NCBI RefSeq assembly: GCF_001522545.3
Contig: NC_031771.1
Span: 25,918,847-25,982,846, forward strand
Direction of reading: 5' to 3'
From: Parus major
Taxonomy: Eukaryota; Chordata; Aves; Passeriformes; Paridae
Length of the DNA: 64,000 bases
In this document: positions 1-13,000 of the stretch, piece after piece
Numbering within the stretch: position 1 is the first letter of the stretch
How the letters are laid out: the number at the start of each line of letters is the position of its first letter
The notes under the pieces: model-generated
Seen by the model: the letters and a program-made list of their open reading frames with translations, nothing else
Databases searched by the model: none
What the model was told of the DNA's origin: nothing
Translations under genes and position numbers: made by a program

Positions 1-2235
1 GATGCCAGTGTAGCTATTTCTTGACTGTGATGCTAAGACAGTGAAAGCATTTCCTTACTGCCAGCTTTTCATTGTTATTTGCCCTAGAGTCACATTCAAG
101 TAGCTTTCCAAAAACATGTAAAAAAAAACCTTATTGGGTTAAAACCAGGTCTGTCCCTTAGTTCTTGTTTTTTCCCAGGCTACTGCTAGATACCTAACAG
201 TAAACACTAAAAGAAGAAGTATGTTGATGTTTTGCCCATGAAAATCCTGTGAGTGTAAGACCCCTTGAAACTGCATTTTGCCAGACTTAGAGAAGCAAGA
301 TGTGTGTGAAAACTGTTTTAAGAGCCCATGTGGGGCAGAGTGCAAGGGGGGAGGCATGAGGTCACACCATGAGCAATGAAAGGCAGGGAAGTGGCAGTGT
401 TGGTTGTGCCTGACTGGGGATATTGGCTGCGGGTACAAAATTTTACTGATGAGTACAGAATTTATATGGGTTTGGCATATGCATGTTATTATTGAACTGG
501 GACAAAGACATGTACTATATTAGGGCAGAGAGGCTGTATTTAAGATTTTGGGGGAAAAAACTGAGAGGTAACATATGCTCTTCATAGAAATACGTGTGCT
601 GTCATCTCCATTGAGATTCTTGTCAAGATGGTTGCAACAAGGGTAAAAAATTGCATTACTCAGGCTATAACTGTGAGGGTTCCAGTACTGTATTTGTTAC
701 ATATGCTGTGCATGAGGAGGAGGCATTAAAAATAACTTTAGACAAGCCACAAATAGGAGGTATTTCTAAAGGCCTTTTACTTTGTAACAGTATAGTAATT
801 TTCAAGAGACTATAGTGTATAATAAAACCAGTCTCTCCCCTTTGCACTGTCCTCTGTAAAGGTAGAAAAACCTCCTAAACTACGTGCTGTGGAATCAGTA
901 TTGAGGTGAGTGTTTTCCTCTTTGCTGCAGCCTGAGGTGCTCAGCACAGCATAACAAGAGGTAGCTGCCAGTGCTGGAGCTGTAGAAACAGTGAGAAAGC
1001 CTTACATCACAGACTGGACGTGCCACGTGGGTGTGTTTTGTGGGTCCCCTGGTACATTGCTCACTGAATCTCAAGAGCAGAACATCACATTGATAATATA
1101 GACTAAAGAGAAAAACTATCTTTTCTGAAGATAGATTAAAATCAGTAGCTTTACACCACTATGATTCTCTTCTATCTGACAAACCCTTTTGTGCAGAAAC
1201 AGTCTTTGATCAATGCAAGCCTTATATATAATGTATATACTTCTATTTCTGGCTGTACTATCTTCCAGGAATATTTCTACAGCAACTACTATGTATAATA
1301 CTGATTTTTGTTTTAAAATTATGAACATTTCTGTTTTAAATTGTTGTACTGTGATACATTTCATATAAGCTACAGTATCTTTGCTAACTGATACTCAAGT
1401 GCATATTCAAGTTTCTCAAGAATATCTAGTTTGCTGCAGGGAAATTAAACTCTGTCTTTCTATCAAGTACATGCAATCAAATATCTGACTGAGTTGACAT
1501 TTTAGCCTGCTTGTACAGCATGTTCTCTGCTGTGACTGTAGGTGAGACATTCTCTGCTCGGGTAGGATATCTTTGTGTTAAGCTACATGCATGGGGTCAG
1601 GAGTAAAAGCAGCACTTGTCTTGCAAAATACGCTCTTGAGCTGTATTGATTTCTCATTTAGCTGTATTGGGTGTTCGCCCTGGAAATCCAGCTGGGTTTC
1701 TAGTTGCTCATGAGAAGGCTGATTGGTATTATGTTATCTAATGAGTGCATATAGACACTGAGGGCTTATGCATGTTTCATGTGCTCTGAACAAACCAGAA
1801 AGGACATCTATATGAAATAATGAACTGTCCAGCAAGTAGATCATGGAGGTTTCTAGACCATTCAACTAAGTTATTTTTCAGTTTTTAGGAAGGCAGAAGT
1901 AAACAGCGGATTATTAGTTTGATTCTTTGTTTGTGTTTAAAATCAGCTGTGTACCTTAAGATTCTACAGTGTAAGATAAAACAGCAGAAGGATACACTTT
2001 GGAAACCTGATAAATCAGGTTAAGCCTAAATGGCTAGAAACCTTCAGGTCCACTTGATTTGGTCTCTGATTCAGGTTTTGGGATTATAGGAACACCCAAG
2101 ATTTCCAGATGTCTGCTGAGGATTTTCTGCCTTTTCACTTTCCAAATATTTCTCTAAGGCAATGTTGGCACAGATTCTTAGGGATGAGGTTATTTCTAGC
2201 TGTGGGGCTGGGTCTGTAGGCCAGCACCTTTGCTT
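1..2235. other. Unassigned non-coding DNA
   Basis: I see no gene, RNA or recognisable transposon here. All reading frames are short (under 100 codons), and none combines good splice signals with a protein-like composition. The base composition is AT-rich with few CG dinucleotides, like the rest of the window. Confidence 0.6.
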
Positions 2236-2239
2236 GTCT

Positions 2240-2335
2240 CCTTTTCCCATGATGTAGATATCAGAGGTAGGTGTGTTGCGACTACCTTTTAAGTGGGGTC
2301 ACACAGCTAGTGATGAGCTCAAGCTGGACAAAGTG
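2240..2335 (+). repeat. Possible MIR-type SINE fragment
   Basis: The stretch around 2296-2330 (TCACACAGCTAGTGATGAG followed by CTCAAGCTGGA) resembles the 3' part of the ancient tRNA-derived MIR SINE. The upstream CCATGATGTAGATATCAGAGG fits the preceding 'fraction of cells' part of the same family in the same orientation. The copy is very diverged and short, so this is a pattern match from memory rather than an alignment. Confidence 0.35.
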
Positions 2336-5210
2336 TTTTTTGAAAACCAAACCAACAATTAGTTTTCAGGATTATAGAAGGTCAAAGCAGTTTGTTGTGA
2401 GTGCCCAAGTGCTTTCAGAAATACAGTGATGGAACACTCATATTTCTCACTGAAATCCATGAAGAATTTTTTTCATTCCATCTCCTGCTTTTTTGTTCGC
2501 ATGGTTCCTTTGATCCTTGCTGCAAAGAGTGCTCCTGACTTTGAAAGCTGATGTCCAGTTGTGCATGTGTGGGAAGAGGGGAGTGTTCCAGTCACTGCCA
2601 AGGTATGCTTTTATGAGTGGGAGAGTTTCATACTTTTTCTAAGGACAGATTGCATATCACATCAAACAGGACACACACATTTTTAAGTGTTTATCCTAAT
2701 TTTAATGTAAGAATTTTGTCTGTCATTTGTCTTAAAAGTTACACCAAAACAAATAGGAAAACTGAGACTTACACTATAATCGTAACAGCATTGCCAAACG
2801 TTTTCACATTCTTTCTTCATGAAGCATGCCCAGGAAAATGTTGACAAGGAATGTCAGCAGTCTAGCCTGGCTGTCTAATAGCTATAACAGTAAATCCTTC
2901 AGTGGTATTCTTGCCCAGATTGGACATATTATACATAATTTTTAGGTTCTTAATATCTGAGAATTTATAATTTCTCTGTCATACTTTGCATTTCAGGAAT
3001 GGGCTTGGACTTGATCATACTTTACTATGAAAAAGATTTTTCATTTATTTAATGAGAGCTTTGTTGCTGTTTATTAAAGTAGAGCTGTGCTTAAGAATAC
3101 TTCATGTAAGTGCTGTATTATAAAACCTTCCTCTTGAAGCAATCCAGAAAGAAGGGAAACTACTGAAGCAGAGAAAGTGATTAAGGGGGAGCTGAGGAAG
3201 TTATTTGCAGAGACAGGGAAGAGAGGGAGACAACAGGCATTGAGAGTGAGAGGTGCTGTGAAGAGAGAGATTCTTGGAGCAAAGTTGCATGTAAATAACA
3301 CTGAAAGTTTGGTTTTATTCAGTTTTGAAATACTAAAAACTTCTGCACACTTTGTATTGATGGAACTTCACATAATCTCACTGACAACTGTGCATCCTCT
3401 TTAATACAGAGAAAATGGGTGAGCTTGCAAACAAGTTTGAATTTTCATTTTAAATGACAGCTGCTGTTGATCAAATAATGATTTTTACATGGAAAAAAGT
3501 ACAGCTAAGTCAAAGACAATATGCAACAAACTGCATGCCTCTACAGCTTGTTTCATCATGCTGTACTGTCCAATAGGAAAGCTCTTCCAATTGTTTTCAT
3601 GGTACTTTGAATCCCTTAGAAGAAATTTTGTACATTATAGCTGCCCCAGTCATCATGACAGCTCAGGAAGCAGATTTTTATTCTAGAAACAATTGATTCT
3701 ACAAACAATAACTTATGTAAATTATTATTCTATAATAATTTTAATTATTATATAAATAATTGCACAATGAAGTTAATATAAGCATAGTGTCAATGCAAAA
3801 AAATATTGGTCTTGTAAAATGGGGCCTTTGTAAGTTGCTGCAATGGAAATAAAATGACAAGAATGAACATCCAAACCTATCACTTATAAAGTAAATAAAC
3901 TGCAGGAAGAAAACCAGTATCTTGAAGAAAAGAAGGATTTATAGGATACTATGGAGAATCACAGAGACAGTCAGAATTGCTATCAGTATAATCAGTAAGT
4001 CCAGCAGTCAAACTATTCCCAAGCATTGGTTGTTTTGATTTCATTTCACACAATCAAACTGAATTTTGCTAGCCACTAATGGTGGGGCTTCAATAGCTGG
4101 ACAGCTGCCTCTTTGTCCTGCCAAATGTGTTTTCATCTCTGCTATCACCATCTGCTACTCTAAATCGGAGAAGCATTGTTAGCGTCTTTTGCCAGATGTG
4201 GTTTAAATCTCTCGCTTACGCTGTGGTAATAAATGTGCTTTTATAGGCAACTGATGGGGTGTCAGACTTGGTTTGTATAGGTGAGGCAAGGTTTGCAATG
4301 CTGCTGCTGTTGAAATGGAGCTGAAAATGGTGATGCCTGGACACAGTGTATACCATATAGTGTACTTACACCTGCCTATCAGTATCATAAAATGTTTGCA
4401 AAAAATTATGCTTTAATGGAGAAAATTTTTCAAATAATTGAATGGAGATTATTGCTTATCCAAAATTTAATTCTCAACTTTTTTATTGTTTAATGCGTGG
4501 GATGTTCTTAAGCTACTACATAGATTTCAAAGTAAAAAAAGCAAATATCGCATTGTTCATAATAACTTGTAAAAAATTAAATGAATTCTGCATTTTTTAT
4601 GTTATTAGACTGAGTAATTTTCAGATTGAAGAGCTCTTACATTTGATTGGAAGTGCATTCAATCTCTAGAACAAATTGCTTTCTTCCTGGGTTGTTCTTC
4701 TTTTTCTTTCTTTCCTTATTTTCTTTACCCCTTTCATTCTGCCTCTGGATTTCATGTTGACTAGAGTAGTATTGGTTTTGGTCACTTTCAGCACTGTGAC
4801 TTGGGGTACTTGCTGAAAGCCCTAAAATAAGAAAGAAGTTCAAAGTTTAAGCAATTTGGGAATGCTATTCTTGCTGGTTTTATATTTATGAGCTCATTAT
4901 GATGCGTATCCAACCTGTAGTCTGTCCCTTCAGTTCCCTGAGAGGTCTCAGGCTGCCATAGGTTGTGGTGACAGTGGCAGAGCCCTTCCCTTTTCACCTT
5001 CTCCTAAGCACAGCCATCAGGTGACGTGGTGACATCTCATCTCAAGGTGAAACAATGCAATCCCTCTCTGGCTGAATTCAGGCATAGAGAGCAGCCCTTC
5101 AGTTTGGCCTTTTGTACTGAGGGAAATGGCCCACAGTTCTACTTCCTCCTTTGGCAGCCAAAGACTGGTAGCTGATTAGAGTGACCGAAACTTTTTCAAA
5201 AGAAAGTATG
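2336..5210. other. Unassigned AT-rich non-coding DNA
   Basis: No gene or transposon is recognised. It contains a nearly pure A/T block at about 3715-3765. One short segment near 4246-4280 is bounded by a plausible acceptor and donor, but it is only 11 codons long and is not evidence for a gene by itself. Confidence 0.55.
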
Positions 5211-5242
5211 ATTTATTTATTTATTTATTTATTTATTTGTTT
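5211..5242. repeat. (ATTT)n microsatellite
   Basis: Seven perfect ATTT units are followed by one GTTT unit. This is an ordinary tetranucleotide microsatellite, probably length-polymorphic. Confidence 0.95.
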
Positions 5243-8200
5243 ACTTGAGGGCATACAGACTGGTACTATTTAACCCTTATTTCTCATTGTTTTTAACATA
5301 GTTTGACTTCCTTTGCCTTAATCTTTCTTTTAATCCTTAGCAATATGGGGACAGGAGAAACCCAAACCTCTTGGGTCAGCAGCTGTTAACCTTCCTTTTC
5401 CTTAGGATGTATTTTCAGTGTCGAAATTTTCTCAAGACAGTAGTGTTTGGCTCAGAGAAAAACACATGGCCTAGCTCTTGTCATCTTCCTCCTGCACAGA
5501 TTTCTGCTTCAAATAAATGCCTTATTTCTGATTTTTCTTGTTTTAATTGTGATTTTTCTCACATCATTCAAGACTAGCAATTTAATAAGGAAGTAAAACT
5601 GAAATGCATAGGGTGCTGTATACTTAAAATACAGAAAATACCTCAGTCTTTGCTTTAGTGCGTAGGGCTTTCTCTCATTGCAGGAGTTTTTTAAAACAGT
5701 AGAGTTTGGCAAAAGAAAAGAAAATGTGACTGTACAGCATAAACTCATAATGGACACAAGTTCTGGAGAGCCCAACACTGAGTATCAGGCAATAACTGGA
5801 CAATAAATATGATCATTAACAGATTGGTTTATTTACAAAATTTTTTATCACCTTCTTGCTCCTTTTCTTAGAAGGAAAGGTCTAGTCCTATAAATTCTAA
5901 ACAAATAATGTCCAGGCCAAAAAAACCTTATTCTATGGCTGTTTGTAAATCACACTCCATATAGTCAGTCCCTTCTTGGCATCTCTGAAATCATGTCTGT
6001 TTTTCAAACATGCTGGTGGTGAGGGTATTATTCAACAAATCAATTTCTATTTCATGTCTGTTTGTGCCATGTCTCTGATCATGTGTGTAAATTATAAAAT
6101 TGCTTGCTTTGATGCATTCTGTCTGAGTTCCAGCCACCCTTATATATCTTTGCTTCTGGTAGTCTTTGGATTGTCTTCATTCTAGCTGGACTAAATTGTT
6201 TATTGCAGGTACAACCAGGCATCTTACTTAGCAGTTTGTTTGTAGTATGTACACTTAACTAGGAATTCTTACTAGGAGAAATTTAGTTTCAGTTTACAAA
6301 TAAATGTCTGACCCTTCGGGGTAAAGATGGAATGTCTTATGCAAGGTGTTGAATGTCTTAAATCTTTAATTAAATTTACAGGAACAAGCCTAGATGATTC
6401 AGTTTGAGTTTTCTAAGAGGAGTCTGGCCCATAGAGAACTACTGTCCATGTTACAATTCCTAGGGTTTTTTTCACCTGTAATTCTAAGAATAGGAATTTC
6501 TAAAATTGAAGAAATACAAGTATGGCAAACTTGAAGTGTGGCTTCAAATGCTGTTTGCTCAACTAATGCATCTTCCCATGCAATAATTACAATAGACAAC
6601 ATAAATAAGCACACAAACCCAAAAATAACAGATTGTAAGTGGGTTTTTTTAATACAAGCAATTATTAAAAAACATTGTTTTGCATTAGTCAGTGCAGTGT
6701 TAGTGACAGAGCATCCTTCTTCTATGACTGATACCTGATTATCATTGGAATTTAGCAGACAGAACACTGTACAGTAAAGCTAGAGTTCTACTGTTATAAA
6801 AGGTAGTAGTAGAAACCTGTCCCAACATATCCTACTAAACTTTTCTGAAATGATTTGTTGTATAAAAAGAAGTTTATAATCTTGAAATGTACATAAATTA
6901 TTTTGCTTTAAATAGAGCTGTGAGAAACATATCCATTAAGTGGCTAAGAAAGAATGAGACTTATGGTCTGGGAGAGAAAAAAATAATCAATAGGAAAATT
7001 AGTTTTTTGTGGTATTTGAAAAGCTAATAGCATACTGGGATATGCAGTCAAGTGATATGTACAGAAACCCAGCATTTTTCAGCTGGTGAAACATCAGAGT
7101 TGAGGAGGTATGGCTGTATGCAGGAAAAGTCTAAGGGGGTTCAGTCACTCGTGTCAGTTACAACAGGTGTTACTTTCTCCAGCAAAAACAAAAAAGGTGG
7201 CAGGTTTCAGAGTTTAGGAATTTGGAAACAGATTCTGCTCAGCTTCTCAATTAAATTCTGTCTTAGCAATTCTGTCTTTTAAACTCCAGGTGTTTGCTGT
7301 TCACAAAACCTTGCTTAGGTGTAAGATAAAAAGAATTACAGATAGTCTAGTTGTAACCATGTATGGCTTTGGAATAGGAAATGGAATGGCAGGGCAAAAC
7401 TGTCCTCAGTTGAAGCCTGGTAGCACACCCACAAGTGTCCTGTTTTTTATAATTTATTTTTCTTTTTAATTTTCAACAGCAATGGCATTTGAAAGGTTTA
7501 TGTTCTGGCTGGTAAAGAAATTATTATGTCTGATGTCAAAACACTGGAAAAATGGTTTTGAGCAAAGTCTATTGCTTAGGCAGTTGATGGGACCTAGCAT
7601 AACCAAGAGCTGTAGTAATAGAGTTGGAAAGTATTTTGGAGACTGCCCAATCCTTTAACCATGTCTTTCACTGCTGGGTATTGAAAGTAAATGTAGTTTT
7701 GAATTTTAGCCAGCTCATTTCTCCTTATGTGAGACACTTACTCTGCTGTCTTTTCAAGGTGTGTGTTCATTCTTTTCACTATTCAGAAGACACATGGAAG
7801 GGCTTAATGTGATTTAAAAAGAAATAGGATTAGCCAAACTGTGAAAACTTAAAGGATTTGAACAGCACTGGAAAAGGGCACTATCAGCAATGGAAAATGC
7901 TCTTTAGTTTAATGGTCTGTAGCCACAAGTATACTTGAAGAGCTCAGAGTAAGTACAAAGCATCCTGACTTTGCGCAATAGTATTTTGCCTTTTAGCCCC
8001 TTTTCACTCCTGATCAGTTAGACAAGGCATTCCAGTTTGTGACCTGGGGTTACTTTTCTGTAACTCATGTCATGCTAAGATTTGGGAGAGATATTTTAGC
8101 ACCTGAGTGACAGAATTCGTGTGTGAATTTTGTCTGTCATGGCTTTTCTTAATGTAAAGGGTGAAGGAGGGGAGAGATCCTCATTTTGCTGACACTCCTT

Positions 8201-8572
8201 GGGGAATATGCTGAATATTATTACTAATACTTCCAAGAATTCTTGCATGAAACATATAAAGGGGTCCTGTATGCATCTTCTGAAACACTGATTCCTTCTG
8301 TGGTCCTGAAAGTCATCCTTCTTTGCTTGTGGTTTAGCATTCACCTTTTGTCTGTAATGAACACACAGAAGTTGTACAGCACTGACAGCAGGGTAAATAC
8401 TAAATGCTATAAATATTGGATAAGAAATTATGTTTTATGGGCTACACCTGCCCCATTAGTATATTCCCTTGTGCTTTGCAATCTTTCTAGTGATGGGGAG
8501 GCGTCAGACTGAATGTTCAGATTCTGTTACTTTGCAGATGTCCTTCTTAACTCCATCCATTGGTTCCTTTAT
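5243..8572. other. Unassigned non-coding DNA
   Basis: Nothing convincing is visible. A minus-strand frame of 122 codons at 6399-6767 has no protein-like features that I trust. A strong pyrimidine-rich acceptor at 5388-5405 is followed by about 22 open codons without a good donor. Confidence 0.55.
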
Positions 8573-9085
8573 AATATTATAGAACTATATAAAAATGGTT
8601 TGGGCTGGAAAGGACCTTAGAAACCTTCTGGTTCAAAGTGTCCCCTGCTATTGGCAGGGAGCCTTCCACTGTGCTTTGGGTTGCTCAAAGCCCTATCCAG
8701 CCTGGCTTTGAACATTTCCAAAGATGGGGCATCTCCAGGCATTTCTCTGTAGAAGCTGTTCCAGTGATTCACCATCCTCACCATGAAGAATTTCTTCCCA
8801 ATGTTTAATCTAAACCTACCCTCTCTCAGTGTAAATCCACTCCCCTTGTCCTAGTCCTAAAAGCCCTTATAAAAAGTCCCTCTCTGGCTTTCTTGTAGGC
8901 CTTCTTTTGGAACTGAAAGGTCTCCCTGGAACCTTCTCTTCTCCAGGCTGAACAAATTCAGTATGCCTTCATAGGAGAGGTGCTCCAGCCCTCTGATCAG
9001 CTTTGTGGCCCTCCTCTGGACTTGCTCCAACAGGTTCATAGAGGCAGACAACAGGTCCCTGGATCCAGCCACTTCCAAGCAGTGT
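8573..9085 (-). mobile_element. CR1 LINE, 5'-truncated 3' end
   Basis: This is a non-LTR retrotransposon of the chicken repeat 1 family, lying on the minus strand with its 3' end at the left. On the plus strand it starts with degenerate copies of the terminal octamer and then AATGGTTTGGGCTGGAAAGG. It continues through the typical 3' UTR (GGTTGCTCAAAGCCCTATCC, GAAGAATTTCTTCCCAATG). Read on the minus strand, 8857-9078 encodes the C-terminal reverse-transcriptase tail, with [20 protein letters not shown], then LSYEG and LFSLEKRR, followed by a frameshift relative to the family. It lacks everything upstream, as expected from incomplete reverse transcription. It is an inactive fossil with no coding function now. 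Confidence 0.93.
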
Positions 9086-11399
9086 TTATCCTCACAGACA
9101 CTGGAGTAAGTTTAGCAATAAATTTTGCTTTTTATAGCATGGGAATATATGTGCTTCAGATATTGCAGGCAGAGAGAATTCTTTTAGCTTCAAGATTAAA
9201 AGGCTCAGGCTCAGAAACAGATGACAAACGTGGTCATAAACTCCATTGGTTAAGGCAGTATATTGTGGAGGGAGCAAGGAGTTCTTATGTGGAGGACCAG
9301 ATCCCAAGAATTAACCTTGTCTTCTTTGCCCATTGGAGAATGACAAATATCAGCCTCAGCATTCTCTGAACAGTAATGTCTTTTGTGCTGACAAATTATT
9401 GGTCTGTAGGGAAAACTGCTGAGGACAACTGTCTTTATTTCAGCTAACCTTGTGTTTACATCGTGATGAAGTGCTTGGATACTCAGGGTGCACCCTGCAT
9501 GTAGTTTATTTTTCCAAATATCCTAGTTCACTGTTTTTAGAGCATTCATTTCTGTCATTTTGGAATTAATATACATAAACACACTATTGTAAAAAAAGTT
9601 CTGCAGTGACAGCCTTTGTCACTATGCAGTTTTAAACCAGGACAGTGAGACACTAGCCTTACAGATTTTATTTTGTGAGCTGCTTATGCCTTTCCTTTTT
9701 CTAAAAAAGCTTAGCTATACAATATGAAGAATTGTTCAGAATTGCCTATTAACTCTGCCTGCCTTGTCAGAGAAAGGGGAGAAGATATTCTCTCTATTGC
9801 ACATACAGAGGAAAAAGTCCTGAGAAGGAACAAGCATCACGAAATTCAGAGTACTGTAGTCTTGAGGATTGGTTTTAGTTTCTGAGAAAAGCAAGAACTT
9901 ATCCCCTGAGGTTGAAAGAAAGAAGCAACTCTAGAAAAGTAGAATAAGCTACATTTCCTAACTAAAGAGTAGTAAGGGGGGGAGCTGTAAATGTCTCCTT
10001 TCCTTCTGTCCGTCCTATTGCTGTAACTTCACTATATGTGTCGTGGTCAGAGTAAAAAATTTAGAGCTAGTGCAGCAAAATGAGCTTTGGGTACTGATTT
10101 GACAAGAAGTTCCAGTTATTCTAGTCTAGAAAAGCTACATAAGTTAGGTAATTTCTAATAAATAAATTTTTAAAAAAGATAAAATCTGATCCAACCTTGA
10201 GCATTAATACATTAGGAGGAACTTAAAAAGGATTTTTTTAAGCAAGGATCTTTCATAAAATATTCTTGAACAAAATTCAACCCTTCAATTCCTATTGATA
10301 TTAGGGGCAACTGCTTTTGCCAAAATTGGATGTGAATCTGGCCTATTACCAATTTTTGTAATAAAATTTAAGAGCAAAAAAAATGCCTAAGATGTTGTGC
10401 AATGATAAGTCATGTTCACTCCCCCTTATTTGCTTTTACCTTCATAAAACACTTGCAGAAATATCATGTACTACTATATATTCCTCAAGATGTACAGAAA
10501 AATTCTGTACACACAGTAAGGGAAGTGTGTTAATATATTATTGAGGTGCAAAGAATGCTAATGATGTTGATCTCTCTTTTTCCATTTGTGAGTGCTAGAA
10601 GGCAAGTCAAGGGAAAAGAACAAAAGTTTATCTGGGTTCAAAACAAGCAAATCAAAATGCTGGAAATTTAATTAATCCCTTGCCAATTTTTCTGAAAAAT
10701 ATCTAAACTTGGTCACCTCTGACTCCAGAATTTTGAAAGATCATTCAACTGCTGATGCAACTGAATTTAAGCAATTGTATTTTAAAGTACAACATTTTAA
10801 AGTACATGTAATTGGTAGAATTAGGAAATATAAACAGTAGTGGGTAAGAAACAAGAAGAAGGATGCTGTTTTTAAATGCAGTGATTCAGAAATTTGTAGA
10901 ACAGCCTCTTTTGAATGCTGACATTAATTTCAGATGCTCCTTAACAAAGTTCCTAGCAAAGAATTTTGCTCCTAATGCAGCCTATGCAAAGGTAGCATAG
11001 CTGAGTGTTTGTGTGGAGCTCAGTGGAGTAAAAGATCTACAACTGCAGTGATTTAAAAAGAGGATTGAAATAATTATGCTCCTACGGCACAGTACTCTTG
11101 CATTGGAAGAAATGCTAACATAGATTAGAAGAAGAAGAAAGTGCTTAATTTACATCATGGATAATTTATTTTTTTGTCACAGCCAATGTTCTGGTCTCAG
11201 GAGGGAGATCACCTGCAACTACTATTGGGTTTATAACTTTTGTTTATATTGGGCATTCAAGAATTAGGTTGTATGCAAGACCTTCTTTCCTTCTTATCCT
11301 TAATTCTGTCCAAAATAGAATGAATTGTAGCTGAAGGATCATCATCTTGAGATATATGCTCTGAAAAAATAAGTATACATATAAACCTCAGATAAAAGG
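9086..11399. other. Unassigned non-coding DNA
   Basis: No gene is established. Two short segments, 10459-10515 and 10934-10991, each have an AG acceptor, a GT donor and an open frame, and they join in phase. At 19 codons each they could easily be chance. A local near-perfect 15-bp direct repeat (ATTTTAAAGTACA) lies at about 10779-10807. Confidence 0.5.
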
Positions 11400-11516
11400 A
11401 AGAAAAGATATAAAGAAGAAATTCTGCACTGTCAGAATGGTTGGACATTGACACAAGTTGCCCAGACAAGTTGTGGCTGTCCCACCCATCAAAATGTTCA
11501 AGGCCAGGTTGGATTA
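11400..11516 (+). mobile_element. CR1 LINE fragment
   Basis: The core GTTCAAGGCCAGGTTGGAT, preceded by AAGTTGCCCAGACAAGTTGT and GGTTGGACATTGACAC, matches the segment of CR1 that codes for the end of the reverse-transcriptase ORF and enters the 3' UTR, here in plus orientation. Similarity stops abruptly at the TTGGAT. It is therefore an internal scrap without a 3' end, either decayed or interrupted. Confidence 0.72.
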
Positions 11517-11825
11517 TACTTGTAAAATCAAAAAGCCAGGACTATAATCTTACTACAAAGATGAATTTATTATAGTATGTAAAGCTCGGAATTCACTGTA
11601 TGACTGTTGTTTGGTTTTGGTTGGTTGTTCTGGGCTTGCTTTTTTAAAATTGGTTTTATTTTGGTGGTCCTAAACGTTGACCTTAATTATACCAATGAAA
11701 ATTTATAGAAACGCTACTGGAGTTGATACTGTTCTGAAACTATGCACCTGACACTGAGGTCAGGAGATGTGGTTACATTACTCTTGTCATTTTGCTCACA
11801 TTATGCATATACAATATGCTGTCTG

Positions 11826-11975
11826 AAATAAAAAAAAAAAAAATAAAAAGAAACAAACATACAAACCCCTCCTCCTCAAACCACAACCAAACTTCCCAAA
11901 AAAATCCAATCAAAAACCTAAATGTCTGTTTTCAGTAAAGAACCCAAACCCATCCAAACCTGTACATACCCAAAA
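11826..11975. repeat. A-run followed by A/C-rich low-complexity tract
   Basis: Fourteen consecutive A residues (11830-11843) are followed by more than 100 bases dominated by A and C, with runs such as CCTCCTCCTC and CAAAAAAATCC. There is almost no G on this strand. It could be a decayed poly(A) tail of an unrecognised retroposon or simple low-complexity DNA. Confidence 0.8.
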
Positions 11976-12639
11976 AATTCTACTGCAAGCCTAAATAGTC
12001 TGGCATTTGGATCAAAGAGAACAAACTGCAGCCCAATAACTAACACAATGTAGAGCTGCAGTCTGTTTTAATCTAAGATACAGAATGATCACATTCACAT
12101 TCCAGTGTCTGTAGTCAAGTTGGGGAGCATTACAATTCACTTCCATTGTTAAGATGGTATAGACATGGTCTCACACTGGAATTTTTGGCAGCATGAGGCA
12201 GGTCTGAAGAACTACTCCCATTGAACTATCATTGAGAGAGATTTTAGCAGTAATATGTACTTTTAGAAATTAAGAAAAGGTAAAATTAATATTTACAAAT
12301 CTCAAGGGTGGACACAATCCAATCATGAGTTTTAAGAGATCTCTCAGTCATGAAATTAGTGAGCGAAGAGGTGAAATCTGTTACTTTAAGTGGCCCCAGA
12401 ATATGGAATTGAAAATTTATGCAAATTTTAAAGCACTTGTCGCAAAAAACTCCCCAGAAGATCTGACTTCTCTGGTCATATTAGCAGAAAAGAAATTAAA
12501 TTTTGTTTTAATATCACAGCTTAAAGATGCTTACAAAAGGGATTTGTTTTATTCCATGCACACCTTGAAGAAAAATTATACCTCACTAATCAACTGGATA
12601 TTTTTCCCCTAGAGTTCTAAAATTGTCAATGAGCATGAA

Positions 12640-13000
12640 TGTGTGTGCTCTGCTTAGGGCAGTATGCTGAGATTCTTTGAAGGCTTTCTGAAAGGAGCCC
12701 TCATAAACAACTCTTGAAGAAATTAAGCTTGATGAAGTAAGTGGAAAGGCCTTCCTGTGGATGAATAGTTACCTGACAGAAAATGAAGCTGCAGTAAAAA
12801 TAGTTAACTTTCACAATGGGGAGAGGTAACTGAGAATCTTCCTTCTAGCATTTTGAATCTGAGAGCTTGCCATTTAACTTATTTATGAATGAGCTGGAAA
12901 TGGGATGAAGTAAAAGTGTATTTAACCATGCTTAACTCTGAAAAACATGCATTAGAACAGAAATAGATGAAGAGGCATATGGAATAGTTTTTACATGAGT
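12640..13000 (+). mobile_element. Possible ancient CR1/L3-like reverse-transcriptase remnant
   Basis: A series of short matches appears in the right order for the reverse-transcriptase region of CR1/L3-type LINEs. There is a GGCTTT...CCCTCATAAAC block (start of the 'KAFDTVPH' stretch), then GGATGAATAGTTACCTGACAGA (the 'W...WLTD' stretch), then TAACTTATTTATGAATGAGC followed by TGGAAATGGG (the 'NIFINDLEDG' stretch). It is heavily decayed, with stops in every frame. The upstream open frame at 12325-12612 could be part of the same element, but I cannot show it. Confidence 0.35.

Noticed and set aside
6399..6767. 122-codon minus-strand ORF with a hydrophobic segment
   Set aside because: An overlapping plus-strand frame is equally open, no splice signals or family motif are present, and composition alone is not convincing.
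8857..9369. ORFs on both strands at 8857-9369 as host genes
   Set aside because: The minus frame is the CR1 reverse-transcriptase tail, and the plus frame is its antisense plus flanking DNA.
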